This document shows, piece after piece, positions 17,190 to 25,885 of a stretch of 29,694 nucleotides of DNA. The DNA lies in assembly GCA_964388615.1 (NCBI GenBank), contig CAYMBG010000022.1, forward strand, positions 1 through 29,694. The letters are read 5' to 3'. Position 1 is the stretch's first letter. Every line of letters begins with the position of its first letter. The notes beneath the pieces were generated by a model. The model was not told where the DNA came from and did not search any database. It saw nothing but the letters and a program-made list of their open reading frames with translations. A program made the translations under genes and the position numbers. The DNA comes from SLLW01 sp964388615 (GTDB taxonomy: Bacteria > Bacteroidota > Rhodothermia > Balneolales > Natronogracilivirgulaceae).

Positions 17190-18893
17190 ATGACCTATAC
17201 TTTATTTGATTTTCTGCAACTTATTGGTTCCCTCGGAATATTCATCTACGGGATGAAAATTTTCAGTGATGGATTGCAGAAAATTGCTGGGAATAAGTTG
17301 CGCGGCATTTTGAAGGGTATGACTACCAACCGGGGAACAGGACTCCTTACCGGTTTCAGCGCCACGGCCATAACCCAATCTTCAACCACTACAACGGTTA
17401 TGGTGGTTAGTTTTGTAAACGCGGGTCTACTCACGTTTCTGGAGTCGACAGGCGTGATCATGGGTGCAAACATCGGCACTACGATCACCGCCTGGATGGT
17501 GTCGGTCTTCGGGTTTCGATTTCAAATCACACCGATTGCTATCAGTCTTATTGGTATTTTCTTCCCCTTTCTTTTTGTCCGAAACACCAAGTGGAATCAT
17601 CTGGCTGAGGCCATGATCGGTTTTGGTATTTTATTTATTGGACTGGAATTCATCAAGGATGCCGTTCCGGATATTCAGCAAAATCCTCAAATTCTTTCGT
17701 TTCTTGATCGCTTTACGGATTTTGGTTTTGCCTCTACGGTGTTATTTGTTTTTGTAGGCACTTTGTTGACACTGGTGACGCAATCATCGAGCGCCGCTAT
17801 GACCATCACACTGGTGATGCTGGCTCAGGGCTGGATCAACTTTCCCATTGCTGCGGCCATGATACTGGGAGAAAATATCGGTACGACTATCACTGCAAAT
17901 ATTGCCGCTCTTGTGGGGAACGTGTATGCCAAACGAGCCGCCCGTTTTCACTTTTTTTTCAATGTGATCGGTGTCGTGTGGATGCTGGCCCTGTTGCCTT
18001 ATTTTGTACACCTTGTGGACTACATGACCATTCAATTCACGCCTGCCCAGTTGTCGGTGCTGGATGATTCTCCCGAAGCGCGCATAAATGCGACCTTGGG
18101 CTTGGCATTGTTTCATACCACCTTCAACGTTCTGAACGTAATACTGCTGTTCGGGTTTGTTCCCTACTTAATCAGGCTGGTGATTTGGCTACAGCCGTCA
18201 CGCGGTGCCGAAGATGAACAAAAAACGCTGAAATATATCAGCGGCGGTTTGATGCCGACCGCAGAGCTTTCGATTGATGAAGCTTACAAAGAAGTAGAGC
18301 TTTTAGCAAAGATCACCGAAAAAATCAGTTTCAGCACTTATGGGTTGTTTTACAAGGGCGAAGATAAGCATCAAAAATTCCTTGACAAGATCAAGGAGCG
18401 GGAGGAGATTACGGACCGTATCGAGCTGGAGGTCGCTCAGTACCTGACCAGTGTGTCCCAGTTCAATATGACCCAGACCTCATCGAGGCGCGTTCGCAGT
18501 ATGCATCGGATGGTCAACGACCTGGAACGAATAGCCGATCTATACTATCAGATCTCCAGAACTTATGACCGCATGTTGGAGGAGGGGATCAAATTGCCGG
18601 ATAGTGCAAACAACGAAGTCAGGAATATGATGCAGCTTCTTCAGGATGCCTTACGCCTGATGCGTGAAAACCTGGCGGGAGATTATGGGGTAGTGAACAT
18701 GAAAGAGGCGGAGTTGATGGAGGCGAAGATCGACGCTTTAAGAGATGAATTGCGTCAATCACACTATAAGCATCTTGAACAAGGTGATTATGATGTAAAA
18801 GCGGGTATTTACTACCTTGACTTTATTAACCGTTTGGAAAAGGTAGGGGATCACGTATTCAATGTGAATGAGGCTTCTGCGGGACTCAAATAA
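17190..18893 (+). CDS. Na/Pi cotransporter family protein with PhoU-like C-terminal domain
   Basis: This 567-aa inner-membrane protein has two inverted Na/Pi-cotransporter repeats. The paired signature is visible as 'ITQSSTTTTVMVVSFVNAG' and 'VTQSSSAAMTITLVMLAQG', with 'GANIGTTITAW' and 'GENIGTTITANIAALVG' helices after them. The membrane part ends near residue 350. The rest (about 360-567) is a helical PhoU-like domain with 'RMVNDLERIADLYYQIS' and 'YYLDFINRLEKVGDHVFNV', the metal-binding E/D-rich motifs of PhoU. Such proteins move phosphate with sodium, in or out depending on the homologue. It fits the window's phosphate theme. A stem-loop terminator follows at 18899. Confidence 0.92.
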   Translation: MTYTLFDFLQLIGSLGIFIYGMKIFSDGLQKIAGNKLRGILKGMTTNRGTGLLTGFSATAITQSSTTTTVMVVSFVNAGLLTFLESTGVIMGANIGTTITAWMVSVFGFRFQITPIAISLIGIFFPFLFVRNTKWNHLAEAMIGFGILFIGLEFIKDAVPDIQQNPQILSFLDRFTDFGFASTVLFVFVGTLLTLVTQSSSAAMTITLVMLAQGWINFPIAAAMILGENIGTTITANIAALVGNVYAKRAARFHFFFNVIGVVWMLALLPYFVHLVDYMTIQFTPAQLSVLDDSPEARINATLGLALFHTTFNVLNVILLFGFVPYLIRLVIWLQPSRGAEDEQKTLKYISGGLMPTAELSIDEAYKEVELLAKITEKISFSTYGLFYKGEDKHQKFLDKIKEREEITDRIELEVAQYLTSVSQFNMTQTSSRRVRSMHRMVNDLERIADLYYQISRTYDRMLEEGIKLPDSANNEVRNMMQLLQDALRLMRENLAGDYGVVNMKEAELMEAKIDALRDELRQSHYKHLEQGDYDVKAGIYYLDFINRLEKVGDHVFNVNEASAGLK

Positions 18894-18898
18894 AACAA

Positions 18899-18927
18899 AA
18901 GCACCCGGAGGATTTCTCCGGATGCTT
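18899..18927. terminator. Bidirectional hairpin terminator
   Basis: AAGCA (18899-18903) pairs with TGCTT (18923-18927), and CCGGAG (18905-18910) pairs with CTCCGG (18916-18921), around a 5-base loop, with one C/A mismatch between the two helices. It stands 5 bases after the Na/Pi cotransporter stop and 58 bases past the baeRF gene's stop. On the minus strand the stem is followed by a T-rich TTTTGTTTTA, so it is strongest as terminator of the minus-strand gene and can act in both directions. Confidence 0.8.
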
Positions 18928-18985
18928 CGGTTGAATAGTTACTTTTCTGTGAATTTGGCCCTTTGGACCTATTAGTCCGTTCGAT

Positions 18986-20116
18986 TTAATACCGGAAGAG
19001 TGCTGCAACTTCCGATTGAACAGGCATCTCTTCTTTGGGAAGCACGTATACGCTGCTACCTGTTTCCAATCCTTTCATGGAAAGCCAATTCATCAGCTCA
19101 ACGGCATCACCGTCACGTTGATTCTGATACAACACTTTATGATTCTTATCATCGTATTTTCCCCATCGGATGGCGTTTTTGGCGATAAAAATCGCACCGG
19201 TTTTACCTGTTATGGTAGAAGGGATGATTTCGGAAGGATCAGTGGAAATAAGTTCGGAATTGCTTTTTTCATACTCCTCCAGCGATTGGTAGAGATTGCT
19301 GAGGAAGTATTCCCGGACAATAGACCAGCCCTGGTCACGTAATTGTGTGTCAGACAAATCGTCCGGGTTTCGGTCGATCTCCTGCTCCATCAGTCGGTTG
19401 TGATTAACTATTTTCCTGAAGAGACCAAGATTTCTTTCCACTCCGGCGAGTAATAAAGGATCAGCTTGGTTTTTGAGTGTTGGGCGAAGAGCTTTTTCAA
19501 CGTCCCTGAGATACTCCTCTACAATCTCCTTATGATCTTCGCCGGCGTTCCCGTGTCCGAAGAACACGGCTTTTTCCCCTTCGTTGTTACCGGTATGGAA
19601 TTGTAATTGTTGTTCCGGTTTTTCGTCCATCCAGTCATTAATATCACCAGGGACCTCCTTGGGGGTGATATCGGTTACAGAGGTCCGTGTGCACCGCAAT
19701 AAGCGGGTATTTTTCAAACTGACAGCTAATATGTTAAAGCTTCCGCTTGAACTTATCATTGGAAGCAATGGAGTAACCAGAAAATGGTCCTGTATGTAGA
19801 CCATTTCCTCCAATTCGTAAGGTAACCTAAAGACCTCGAAATAGTCACGAGTGAGGTAGACCGTCATCCCATGTTCCATACCGGACCAGAACAGGGATTG
19901 TTCAAGAATTTCATTTGCGGGTTTTAATATTTTTTTCCGGTCATTTTCTTTGAAACCGAGAGCAGTGAGTTCATCATCAACTTTGGAAAGAAGATTTTTA
20001 AATCGAATGGGGTTTTGTTGTCGTTCTGCACCGACCTTGTATGTCGGCATGGTGATGGTGATTTTTGTATCGCCATTTCTATCAAGAAGTTGCTTGATTG
20101 TTTTTTCAGTAACCAT
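18986..20116 (-). CDS. baeRF family protein (bacterial eRF1/aeRF1-like)
   Basis: This 376-aa soluble protein matches what I know of the bacterial archaeo-eukaryotic release factor (baeRF) families, probably family 3. It has the N-terminal 'ITITMPTYKVGAERQQNPIRFKNLL' type start with a helical 'KVDDELTALGF', the central strand-rich 'MTVYLTRDYFEVFRLP' region, and a C-terminal domain with 'VERNLGLFRKI' and 'VYVLPKEEMP'. Proteins of these families resemble eRF1 domains and are proposed to act at ribosomes, perhaps in rescue or hibernation; experimental proof is lacking. A good ribosome site (AAGGAG, minus strand) lies 5 bases before the ATG at 20116. The promoter region carries palindromes; see the separate entry. 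Confidence 0.75.
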   Translation of the reverse strand: MVTEKTIKQLLDRNGDTKITITMPTYKVGAERQQNPIRFKNLLSKVDDELTALGFKENDRKKILKPANEILEQSLFWSGMEHGMTVYLTRDYFEVFRLPYELEEMVYIQDHFLVTPLLPMISSSGSFNILAVSLKNTRLLRCTRTSVTDITPKEVPGDINDWMDEKPEQQLQFHTGNNEGEKAVFFGHGNAGEDHKEIVEEYLRDVEKALRPTLKNQADPLLLAGVERNLGLFRKIVNHNRLMEQEIDRNPDDLSDTQLRDQGWSIVREYFLSNLYQSLEEYEKSNSELISTDPSEIIPSTITGKTGAIFIAKNAIRWGKYDDKNHKVLYQNQRDGDAVELMNWLSMKGLETGSSVYVLPKEEMPVQSEVAALFRY

Positions 20117-20168
20117 TTGTCTCCTTTTTTATGAAATAATGGATAGTTATGATTTGCAGGGACGCGAT

Positions 20169-20229
20169 GATCATGTTCCAAACATGACCTGTGTTGTCAT
20201 GATAATACCATTCGGTTTTAGATTTTGAA
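20169..20229 (-). promoter_or_regulatory. Candidate promoter with overlapping palindromic operator for the baeRF gene
   Basis: On the minus strand TTCAAA (20224-20229) and TATTAT (20202-20207) are separated by 16 bases, a sigma70-like spacing. Just downstream, and partly overlapping the -10, are three half-sites of one motif: GTCATGAT (20196-20203, plus strand), AACATGAC (20181-20188) and GATCATGTT (20169-20177). The last two form a 7-bp perfect inverted repeat with a 3-base centre. Position over the start site suggests repression by a dimeric regulator, which is an inference. Confidence 0.5.
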
Positions 20230-20403
20230 GTTTGGTTATTGGTACTTTCCATAACAAAAAAAAGGACCTGTGCATTCAAATGATCCGTGCAATTGTGAGA
20301 GGAGTGTTGGTATATGCTGGCAGGGAAGGGATCTTCAAACACTCAGATCGAGGGGCTTTCGATCGGGTTGATGCATCATGGCCAGTCTGCTTTGCCTTGA
20401 ATA

Positions 20404-21743
20404 TTAAGTTGCAGGAGGGGCCGGCTGGCCTTTGGCCTGTGCTGAACGATTGTCACTGATTCTGAAAAGGATAACCGAGATGAGGATAGCCAGGGGGATC
20501 ATCATCATGGCGACTCGGAGGTTATAGATATCTGATATGACACCAATAAGATAGGGCATGGTCATACCACCCATCAAAGCCATTACAAAAACGATGCTGA
20601 AAGCGGTACCTGACAGGTGCACAAACAGGTCACCAACATAGGCAAGAACAACAGGAAAAACAGCGGCAAAACCCATCCCTGTCAAAATAAGTCCTAAAGC
20701 ACCCATAAAAGGTGTTGAAGCAGATAGCATTATGATAGAACCGGTAAAAGAGCAGGCAAGGCTGAAATTCATGATGGTTGGGGTTTGGAATTTCAGTAAC
20801 AGGTAGCTCAAGAAAATGCGATTCATGGTGAGTCCCATCCAGAATAAAGAAAGGAAAAGTACTGCTCTGTGAGAAGGAACCTGGATGACTTCACTGAAAA
20901 AAGTAGCAGACCAACCGCCCATAGACATTTCAAGTCCGCTTTGGATGAGAAGAATAAATCCAAATAAGATAAGCGTGCTATTTTTGGCAAGATCAATGCC
21001 CGCTGTAATCGGAAATCCACGGAGGTTTTTGGGGGGTGGAAAACGCAGTACAGCGAAAAGGATGAGTGGGAAGATTACGGAGAGTCCGATCGTGGAAATC
21101 AGGAATTCATAGGAGTATTTGTCAAGTAAGGTTCCCAGAAGTAAAGGAACGCCAAAAGCACCGATACCAAAAAAAACGCCCAGAAGGGTGAGACGAGAGC
21201 CGCGTTTGCCTTCGCTGATATNNNNNNNNNNNNNNNNNNNNNNNNNNNNNNNNNNNNNNNNNNNNNNNNNNNNNNNNNNNNNNNNNNNNNNNNNNNNNNN
21301 NNNNNNNNNNNNNNNNNNNNNCCAAAAAAAACGCCCAGAAGGGTGAGACGAGAGCCGCGTTTGCCTTCGCTGATATCAGAAACAAGGGCATTCGTGCCTC
21401 CGTTGATTGCGGCTCCTGCGAAGCCGCTGAGCAGGAAAGAAGCGCCCAGGAAAAACATAGACGGGGAGAAAGCTATACCAATAAATCCGAAAGCGGCAAG
21501 AGCAGAGCAGATAATCAGAAGGGGTTTATAGCCGAAACGGTCAACGATGGGTCCAAAAATGATGTTTCCGCCAAGCAATCCGGCACTCAAAAAAACAAAA
21601 AGGGTTCCAGCCTCCGTGTTGTCGATGTTGAATTTTTCGATAACCGAGGGAAGCACAGATCCCAAGACAGTCATCACGATTCCAAAAATAAGCATGCCGA
21701 AGCAGGCGGCGATAAATACCAATCGGTGATTAAAAGGCTGCAT
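20404..21743 (-). CDS. MFS permease (gene interrupted only by scaffold gap)
   Basis: This is a major facilitator transporter with 12 predicted membrane helices once the gap is repaired. The start is taken at ATG 21743 ('MQPFNHRLVFIAACFGML'); an in-frame TTG at 21794 would add 17 residues. A run of 100 N (21222-21321) lies between two identical 55-base copies. Deleting one copy plus the N run (155 bases) restores a single frame, 'LTLLGVFF' joining 'GIGAFGVPLLLGTL', and gives 394 aa from the ATG. The C-terminal half includes 'FGFILLIQSGLEMSMGGWSA' and 'GLTMNRIFLSYLLL'. It resembles sugar-transporter-type MFS proteins; the substrate is unknown. It is divergent from pstS and may share that regulatory region. 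Confidence 0.85.
21167..21221. repeat. 55-bp duplicated contig end, left copy
   Basis: This sequence is identical to 21322-21376 and stops exactly where the N run begins. It codes for part of the MFS permease on the minus strand. A 55-base identical overlap is what de Bruijn-graph assembly at k = 55 leaves between adjacent contigs, so this is most likely an artefact and not a biological repeat. Confidence 0.9.
21222..21321. other. Assembly gap of 100 N
   Basis: Exactly 100 undetermined bases, the standard filler for a gap of unknown size. The identical flanks show that the true gap length is probably zero with a 55-base overlap. Confidence 0.98.
21322..21376. repeat. 55-bp duplicated contig end, right copy
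   Basis: Second copy of the 55-base sequence at 21167-21221, directly following the N run. See the left-copy entry. Confidence 0.9.
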
Positions 21744-21931
21744 ATAGTGATAGTTGGCAAAAAAATCCGGAGGATCGGATGTGGAAGACTTCAATTTTTA
21801 TCAGCAGTAATATTATGCTTTTTTGACTTCATTCTCCATAAACGTGGAAAGATGATTTCTGTAGACGAATAGAAATTTTGAATCAGACTAATTAACAAAT
21901 TATAAATAATCAGTTAAAAGGGATTGTAGTG

Positions 21932-21981
21932 TTAACAATACGATAACATTATGGTAATAAACGGGTAACACTGTGTTCATA
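21932..21981 (+). promoter_or_regulatory. Pho box: 11-bp tandem hexamers upstream of pstS
   Basis: Hexamers TTAACA (21932), ATAACA (21943), GTAATA (21954) and GTAACA (21965) start exactly 11 bases apart, and a weaker fifth, TTCATA, follows at 21976. The known PhoB and PhoP operators are direct repeats with 11-bp period: E. coli uses a CTGTCAT-type core and Bacillus a TTAACA-type core, which this resembles. A TATCAT (21980-21985) lies 9 bases past the fourth hexamer and could be the -10 element, the usual PhoB-class arrangement. The pstS start is about 80 bases downstream. The cognate regulator is encoded in the same window (27806-28489). Confidence 0.75.
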
Positions 21982-22060
21982 TCATTCCTCTGCCGTAAAG
22001 GCGCAAAGTAATGCAATTGAGTAGTAGAAACTATTCGATATGACACCCAATAGACAACCT

Positions 22061-23206
22061 ATGAAAACGTTACAACCCCTTTTTTTAGCACTTTTCACGC
22101 TGTTTTTAGTTTGGTCCTGTGGTAATGGAGAACGTGAAACCACTGGACGGACGCAAGGTGAACAAACATCCTCACGAGACCGAATTGATATTCTTGGAGC
22201 CGGTGCAACTTTTCCGGCGCCATTGATTACGGCGATGGCCGATGAGTACAGAGATCTCACAGACAGACGTGTGACTGTCAATTATCAGTCAATCGGTTCT
22301 GGTGGCGGTATTCGTCAGTTCATGGAACAAACGGTAATGTTCGGAATGTCGGAGGCCTTTCTTTCAGACGATGTTATGAACAACATTGAGCAGGTAACCG
22401 GTGGCCGGGCTTTCAATATTCCGATTACACTTGCTGATGTGGTCCCGACATATAATCTACCTGGTATGGAGGAAATGTTGGTCTTTGACGGAGAGCTTCT
22501 TACAGAGATCTTCATGGGCAATGTTACCCGTTGGAATGATTCCATGATTGCCGAGCTCAATCCGGATGTGGATCTTCCTTCCACCCCGATCACAGTTGTT
22601 CACCGTTCAGACGGATCCGGAACAACCAATGTATGGACCAGTTTTTTAAGTCGCGTTTCCGATAAATGGCGTGAGCAAGTGGGGTATGCTACAAGTGTAA
22701 ACTGGCCTACGGGCATTGGCGGCAATGGGAATGAAGGTGTGGCCGGAGCGGTCATAAATACCCCGGGAGCTATCGGCTACAATAGTCTTTCTTACGCAAT
22801 ACTTAACAATATGTCGTATGGCTCGGTTAAAAATGCCTCAGGAAACGTGATTGAACCCAGTTTCGCTGCAACATCGGAGGCGGCAAATATTGAATTACCG
22901 GATGACACCAGAATTCTATTTACGAATACTCCGGCTGAATATGGCTATCCTATTGCAGGTTTTGCCTGGATGCTTGTCTATGAAAATTTGGATGCCAATA
23001 ATGCCATAAGCAATCGCCGCGAGGCTGAGGAGTTGGTTGAATTCTTAGTGTGGAGTGTAACAGATGCTCAGAGCATGTCGGAATCACTTGGTTATGCTGA
23101 AATTCCAGAAGCTGCTCTGGAAAAAAACATCGAGATGATTCGGCAAATCAAGTGGCAGGGAGAGATGATTGGAGAGCAGATTCTGAACCAGAGACAGTTA
23201 CTTTAA
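22061..23206 (+). CDS. pstS: Phosphate ABC transporter substrate-binding lipoprotein
   Basis: This is the 381-aa periplasmic phosphate-binding protein of the Pst importer. The start is taken at ATG 22061 because it gives a tight lipoprotein signal ('MKTLQPLFLALFTLFLVWSC'), with Cys20 as the lipid anchor; an ATG at 22040 adds seven residues. The mature protein has the PstS features 'LGAGATFPAPLITAMADEY', 'YQSIGSGGGIRQF', 'HRSDGSGTTNVWTSFLSRV' and 'GNEGVAGAVINTPGAIGY', which line the phosphate site. It heads pstS-pstC-pstA-pstB-phoU and lies behind a Pho box, so induction under phosphate limitation is expected. Ribosome sites are not obvious at either start. Confidence 0.95.
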   Translation: MKTLQPLFLALFTLFLVWSCGNGERETTGRTQGEQTSSRDRIDILGAGATFPAPLITAMADEYRDLTDRRVTVNYQSIGSGGGIRQFMEQTVMFGMSEAFLSDDVMNNIEQVTGGRAFNIPITLADVVPTYNLPGMEEMLVFDGELLTEIFMGNVTRWNDSMIAELNPDVDLPSTPITVVHRSDGSGTTNVWTSFLSRVSDKWREQVGYATSVNWPTGIGGNGNEGVAGAVINTPGAIGYNSLSYAILNNMSYGSVKNASGNVIEPSFAATSEAANIELPDDTRILFTNTPAEYGYPIAGFAWMLVYENLDANNAISNRREAEELVEFLVWSVTDAQSMSESLGYAEIPEAALEKNIEMIRQIKWQGEMIGEQILNQRQLL

Positions 23207-23259
23207 CCTTTCTTTGAATAATAAGTGCTAATGTCTGGATATCAGAATAGAAGAAATCA

Positions 23260-24264
23260 ATGAAACCATCAAAACAAAATACAAGTCAGCAAACCAAGGA
23301 GTTGCTTCGTCGACCCCCTGGATTGATCTATCGTTGGTTGGGAGACCGGATTTTTTCCTCGGTGGTGATCGCTATGGGAATTTCCATTATGCTGCTTGCT
23401 GGTGCAATGGCGGTAGTACTTTATGGAGAGGGAAGGCAATCTTTCATAGAATTCGGGTTTGTTGACTTTTTACTCGGAACCACCTGGGATCCGGCTGTTA
23501 AACTGACTTTCGGTGCGCTTCCGTTTTTGTTTGGCACCATTATAACCAGTGCTGTTGCACTTCTTCTTTCTTTTTTCCCGGCTATTGCTGTGGCAATTTT
23601 TACTGCAGAATATGCTCCGAACTGGTTATCCAGCATCATTGAGAATCTGGTGCAATTGATAGCAGCCATCCCAAGTGTTGTGATCGGAATTTGGGGCATT
23701 TTCGTTTTGGCTCCATGGTTACGCAATACCATATACATGCCTTTGTATACTTGGGTAGAGTTGAATCAACCGTGGTTGATGCCAATTATTGGCAATCCGA
23801 TGGGGTATGGAATGGCCACAGCCACGATAGTGCTTGCTATCATGATTATACCTTATATAACGGCGCTTACCAAAGATGCGATCAAACTGGTTCCTGTTGA
23901 ACAACGAGAGGCTTGTCGCGCGCTGGGTGCTACACGTTGGGAAGTCATCCGAATGGCTGTTCTTCCGTATGCGCGTGGTGGAATCATGGCTGGTGCTATT
24001 CTATCACTGGGACGAGCCATTGGCGAAACGATGGCCGTAGCCATGTTAATTGGTAACAAAAACACATTGCCCTTCTCAATTTTAGGGGCTGGAGCTACAA
24101 TGCCATCTGTGATAGTGAATGAATTTCGCGAAGCAGTTGAGACCCTGCATCTATCAAGTTTGATGGCAATCGGGTTTACCTTGTTTGTCATAGCCCTGAT
24201 AGTCAATCTAATTGCCGCCTATTTGACTCGCAAAATGTCAATAAATGGAGGGCAGGTGATATGA
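23260..24264 (+). CDS. pstC: Phosphate ABC transporter permease PstC
   Basis: This 334-aa inner-membrane permease has a hydrophilic N-terminus (about 1-30), then about six membrane helices. The opening 'GDRIFSSVVIAMGISIMLLA' and the 'IAAIPSVVIGIWGIFVLAP' segment are PstC-type. The EAA loop that docks the ATPase reads 'ACRALGATRWEVIRMAVLPY', followed by 'GGIMAGAILSLGRAIGETMA'. It follows pstS by 53 bases and overlaps pstA by four bases (ATGA), so translation of the two permeases is coupled. With PstA it forms the membrane channel of the high-affinity phosphate importer. Confidence 0.95.
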   Translation: MKPSKQNTSQQTKELLRRPPGLIYRWLGDRIFSSVVIAMGISIMLLAGAMAVVLYGEGRQSFIEFGFVDFLLGTTWDPAVKLTFGALPFLFGTIITSAVALLLSFFPAIAVAIFTAEYAPNWLSSIIENLVQLIAAIPSVVIGIWGIFVLAPWLRNTIYMPLYTWVELNQPWLMPIIGNPMGYGMATATIVLAIMIIPYITALTKDAIKLVPVEQREACRALGATRWEVIRMAVLPYARGGIMAGAILSLGRAIGETMAVAMLIGNKNTLPFSILGAGATMPSVIVNEFREAVETLHLSSLMAIGFTLFVIALIVNLIAAYLTRKMSINGGQVI

Positions 24265-25118
24265 GAACGTTATTGCAACGAACGATTCGGGATCGTTTTA
24301 TCGAAACATTACTGGTTGTATGTACCATCCTGGTACTGCTACCTTTGGTGATTATTATCGCTCATGTGATTATCCATGGTATTGGAGCTTTGAGCTGGGA
24401 CTTTTTTACGCAGGAGCTTGGGTCTCCTTCGAGAGCAATGCAAGGGCGTCCGACTGGCTTGATCCATACGATTCTCGGAACCCTGGTGGTCGATTCTATT
24501 GCCTTGATTATTGCGGTTCCTATAGGTATTGGAGCTGGAATCATGCTTTCCGAGTTCCCGGATCACAAACTTAATCCACCTTTACGTATTTTGAATGATA
24601 CCTTGAATGGGATGCCGGCCATTTTGAAGGGTTTGCTCGCGTTTGCCCTTATCGTAAAACCAATGGGTACTTTTTCTGGCCTGGCGGGTGGTGTGGCACT
24701 ATCTTTTGTAATGTTGCCTATTGTAGCTCGTACTACCGAGAGCTCGCTTATGGTCATTCCCTGGTCGATCAGAGAGGCGGGACTCGCTATTGGCTTACCG
24801 CGTTGGAGAGTGATTTTGTCGACAGTGATGCCTGCGGCTAAAACCGGTTTGGTTACAGGGGTATTACTTGCCTTTGCCCGTGCCGCCGGAGAGGCGGCAC
24901 CGTTGCTGTTCACCTCTTTTGGAAATAATTACCTGCCAAACCGATGGTCGGGTATGATTTTCGGGCCGACCGATACATTGCCACAAAGGCTTTACAGTCT
25001 GGCTATCAGTCCATATGAACATTGGCATTCCATGGGATGGGCCGCAGCCATCCTACTGCTTGCTTTTGTAATAATATGTTTTATTACAGCAAGATTGGCT
25101 ACAAGAAAGAAATATTAG
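24261..25118 (+). CDS. pstA: Phosphate ABC transporter permease PstA
   Basis: This is the 285-aa partner permease. The first helix reads 'LLVVCTILVLLPLVIIIAHV'. 'GGVALSFVMLPIVARTTES' and the EAA loop 'AGLAIGLPRWRVILSTVMPA' are followed by 'GVLLAFARAAGEAAPLLFT', the standard PstA signature. The ATG overlaps the pstC stop (ATGA), and a GGAGGGCAGG ribosome site lies inside the end of pstC. The stop is followed by AGGAG and then the pstB start eight bases later. Confidence 0.95.
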   Translation: MRTLLQRTIRDRFIETLLVVCTILVLLPLVIIIAHVIIHGIGALSWDFFTQELGSPSRAMQGRPTGLIHTILGTLVVDSIALIIAVPIGIGAGIMLSEFPDHKLNPPLRILNDTLNGMPAILKGLLAFALIVKPMGTFSGLAGGVALSFVMLPIVARTTESSLMVIPWSIREAGLAIGLPRWRVILSTVMPAAKTGLVTGVLLAFARAAGEAAPLLFTSFGNNYLPNRWSGMIFGPTDTLPQRLYSLAISPYEHWHSMGWAAAILLLAFVIICFITARLATRKKY

Positions 25119-25126
25119 GAGATTAG

Positions 25127-25885
25127 ATGAAATCACGAATGGAAACGAAGGAATTAACGGTCACATATGGTTCTGCCGTCGGCGTGCAGAGCGTATCCAT
25201 GCCACTGTATGATAAACAGGTAACAGCCCTGATTGGTCCGTCGGGTTGTGGTAAGACCACCTACTTGCGGGCATTAAACCGGATGCATGATTTAACACGT
25301 GTGGCCAGGGTAAAAGGTGAGGTGTTATTAGATGGAAAAAACATTTACGATGACGATGTGAATCCGGTTCTGATACGTCGTCGCATAGGCATGGTATTTC
25401 AGAAACCGACACCGTTTCCGACTATGACCATTTTTGATAATGTGGTGGCAGGATTGAAGTTGGTGGGTATAAGGAAAAGAAATGTTTTGAACGAGGTATG
25501 CGAACGCGCTCTCAAACAGGCGGCATTGTTTGATGAGGTAAAAGATCGTTTAAAAAATCCGGGCTCCAGTTTATCGGGCGGACAGCAGCAAAGACTTTCG
25601 ATTGCAAGAGCCCTGGCTGTGGATCCGGAAGTATTATTGATGGATGAACCGACCAGTTCGCTGGATCCGCAATCAACCAGTCGTATTGAGGAATTAATCC
25701 ATACATTAAAAAAGGAGGTAACGATTGTTATTGTCACACATAACATGCAACAAGCGGCCAGAGTCTCTGATCAAACGGCCTTCTTCTATGTTGGAGATCT
25801 GATTGAGTTTGGAGAGACCAATACTTTGTTTACCAATCCCAAAGAAACCAGGACCGAAGATTATATTACTGGTCGTTTCGGTTAA
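25127..25885 (+). CDS. pstB: Phosphate ABC transporter ATP-binding protein PstB
   Basis: This 252-aa cytosolic ATPase energises phosphate import. The Walker A motif is 'GPSGCGKTTYLRALNRMHD', with the PstB-typical 'LNRMHDL'; the Q-loop is in 'GMVFQKPTPFPTMTIFDNV'; the ABC signature is 'LSGGQQQRLSIARALA'; Walker B is 'VLLMDEPTSSLDP'; the H-loop His is in 'VIVTHNMQQA'. All catalytic motifs are intact, and length is normal for the family. An AGGAG ribosome site overlaps the pstA stop. phoU follows after 131 bases with no clear terminator between them, so read-through into phoU is likely. Confidence 0.96.
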   Translation: MKSRMETKELTVTYGSAVGVQSVSMPLYDKQVTALIGPSGCGKTTYLRALNRMHDLTRVARVKGEVLLDGKNIYDDDVNPVLIRRRIGMVFQKPTPFPTMTIFDNVVAGLKLVGIRKRNVLNEVCERALKQAALFDEVKDRLKNPGSSLSGGQQQRLSIARALAVDPEVLLMDEPTSSLDPQSTSRIEELIHTLKKEVTIVIVTHNMQQAARVSDQTAFFYVGDLIEFGETNTLFTNPKETRTEDYITGRFG

